DNA of 7,671 nt from Deltaproteobacteria bacterium (GTDB lineage: Bacteria; Myxococcota; B64-G9), in NCBI GenBank assembly GCA_030591745.1, contig JAUVAM010000155.1:1-7671 (forward strand), in the 5' to 3' direction. Below the pieces are notes generated by a model. The model had not been told where the DNA came from. It made no database searches and saw only the letters and a list, made by a program, of their open reading frames with translations. This document shows, one piece after another, positions 6,377 through 7,671 of the stretch. Position 1 is the first letter of the stretch. Each line of letters begins with the position of its first letter. Position numbers and translations under genes: made by a program.

Positions 6377-7671
6377 ATGGATCTGGCATTTCGACATGGC
6401 GTCGGCGGGATGGGCCTGGTTTTCCTGAGTTTGTTTTGCTTCGCGCAAGCGGGGGCGGCGGAGAAAGCGCCGGTTTTGCCCAAGGCGAAAATTCTGGCTG
6501 AAGTCCGCATCGCCGCGGTGGGCGACATCGTAGCCCACGGCGCGGTCATCAAGTGTGCGCGGCAGGCCAACAAACTCGACGCCAAGGGCAAGAGCCTCAA
6601 CCATGGCGGCTTCGATGTTCTGTGGTCCGCGCTTTTGCCGGTCCTGAAGGACGAGGACATCGTCTTCGCCAACTTAGAGACCCCCATCGCCCCCCAAAGC
6701 GGGGGCAAGTCCGTGCCCTTCTCCTTCAACGCCCCGGTGGACATGCTGGAAAGTCTGAAGGCCCTGGGCGTAGGTGTTGTCAGTTTCGCCAACAATCATG
6801 TCTACGACCAAAGGCGAAAAGGATTCATCGAGACCTTGAAACATCTGGATGCCTCGGGTCTGGCCTATGTTGGTGCGGGCAAGACCTGCGCCGAAGCCCG
6901 ACGCGCGCGTATTTTAGAGGTCAAGGGCATCAAGTTGGCCTTTCTGGGGGCTTCCGATCTCTTCAATCAACGCATGAACAGGGGCCCCAAGGACCCCTGC
7001 GCCGCCGAGTTCGACGAGAAACAAGTGCTCGAAGACGCGGCCGCGGCCCGCAAGGAGGGGGCGGAGCTGGTCATCTTGAGCCTGCACTGGAGCCGCGAAT
7101 ACGTCACCGCGCCCAGCGAAAAAGAAGTCCAATTGGCCCATCGGCTCATCGAGGGCGGTGTGGACGTGCTTTTGGGCCACCATCCCCACGTCTTGCGTCC
7201 GGTGGAAGTCCACAAGGCCAGCGACGGACGGGTGGGCATCATCGCCTACAGCCTGGGCAATTTTGTCTCAAACCAGTCTCGTTACTATGTACACGGCCTG
7301 CAGCCGAGCAAGATGGGCAACACCCGGGACGGGGTCATCTTTCGGTTTTCCGTACTTCGCCGCGACTATGGTCCGGCGGGCAAGCGGGTGGAGTTGGCCA
7401 ACTTGAGCGTCCAGCCCCTCTGGACGGAGAACAATGCACTGGCCCGCAAGAAGCCCAAGAAAGCCTCAAAAAAGAAGAAAAAGAGCAAGAGCAGGCAGCT
7501 GGACGCTCAAGCTGTGCGCATTCGGGTGGTGGCCAATGATCATGAGACAGCTCGCATGCGCTGTGAGATGGCCAAATTGCTGCTCGCCGAAGACCCGGAA
7601 GATGACGGATTGCGGCGCGAGCGACAAGATCGCGTGCTGGAGTTGATGCGCCACACCGAGTTGCTCTCCGA
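6377..7671 (+). CDS. CapA family (PGA_cap, metallophosphatase-like) exported protein, 3' end outside window
   Basis: The frame is open to the window edge (431 complete codons). The ATG at 6377 lies 4 nt after the previous stop codon, with AGGGGG (6362-6367) about 9 nt upstream. A Sec signal peptide is likely (hydrophobic residues 12-25, possible cleavage after AGAA near 28). The CapA-family motifs are in order: AAVGDI (46-51), FANLETP (97-103), SFANNHVYD (136-144), LSLHWSREY (234-242), LLGHHPHV (265-272) and YSLGNFVSNQ (291-300). The family is named for poly-gamma-glutamate capsule synthesis (CapA/PgsA), but many members are not capsule genes, and no capB or capC is seen here. Residues about 357-373 are a lysine-rich stretch (KKPKKASKKKKKSKSR) after the core domain, followed by a charged C-terminal extension (EDPEDDGLRRERQDR). 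The sequence suggests an exported metallophosphatase-like enzyme; the substrate is unknown. Confidence 0.9.
   Translation, partial: MDLAFRHGVGGMGLVFLSLFCFAQAGAAEKAPVLPKAKILAEVRIAAVGDIVAHGAVIKCARQANKLDAKGKSLNHGGFDVLWSALLPVLKDEDIVFANLETPIAPQSGGKSVPFSFNAPVDMLESLKALGVGVVSFANNHVYDQRRKGFIETLKHLDASGLAYVGAGKTCAEARRARILEVKGIKLAFLGASDLFNQRMNRGPKDPCAAEFDEKQVLEDAAAARKEGAELVILSLHWSREYVTAPSEKEVQLAHRLIEGGVDVLLGHHPHVLRPVEVHKASDGRVGIIAYSLGNFVSNQSRYYVHGLQPSKMGNTRDGVIFRFSVLRRDYGPAGKRVELANLSVQPLWTENNALARKKPKKASKKKKKSKSRQLDAQAVRIRVVANDHETARMRCEMAKLLLAEDPEDDGLRRERQDRVLELMRHTELLS

Noticed and set aside
6553..7539. 328-codon plus-strand open frame
   Set aside because: It is a shifted frame of the CapA-family gene. 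Its product is Gly/Arg/Gln-rich, while the other frame carries all the CapA motifs.

Overview
The window looks like chromosomal DNA from a Gram-negative bacterium of the myxobacteria/deltaproteobacteria type. This is inferred from three things: myxobacterial-type DUF4215 cysteine-rich repeats, a LamG-like domain on a lipoprotein, and a SUMF1/FGE-sulfatase domain behind disulfide-rich repeats. No rRNA, tRNA, CRISPR array or transposase gene was seen, and no marker fixes the taxon.

Layout, left to right. (1) A large minus-strand lipoprotein gene fills positions 1-1672 and runs off the left edge. It has a lipobox, cysteine-rich modules, four DUF4215-type tandem repeats, a LamG-like domain and the start of a further domain. 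(2) A short divergent gap leads to a plus-strand M50B-like membrane metalloprotease (1796-2524). Its last residues and stop codon lie inside a 103-bp inverted-repeat element (2503-2605) that resembles a REP/REPIN element. (3) A plus-strand gene (2717-4498) encodes cysteine-rich repeats followed by an FGE-sulfatase domain. Its lipoprotein signal peptide is encoded just upstream (from 2676) in another frame, and the two frames meet at a run of nine G. One extra G, or two fewer, would join them into a typical lipoprotein. (4) Eight bases further on, a convergent minus-strand gene (4507-5427) encodes a lipoprotein of unknown function. (5) Diverging from it is a plus-strand pair: a YkgJ/DUF3109-like cysteine-cluster protein (5539-6372) and, four bases later, a CapA-family protein (6377 to the right edge, incomplete).

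The common theme is the cell envelope. Three proteins are predicted lipoproteins, one is an integral membrane protease, and one is an exported CapA-like protein. I see no obvious enzyme pathway or defence system. The most unusual signal is the G-run that separates a signal peptide from its mature lipoprotein; it is either a phase-variation switch or a sequencing/assembly indel. The two genes that run off the window edges were read directly from the sequence and show no internal stop codon.
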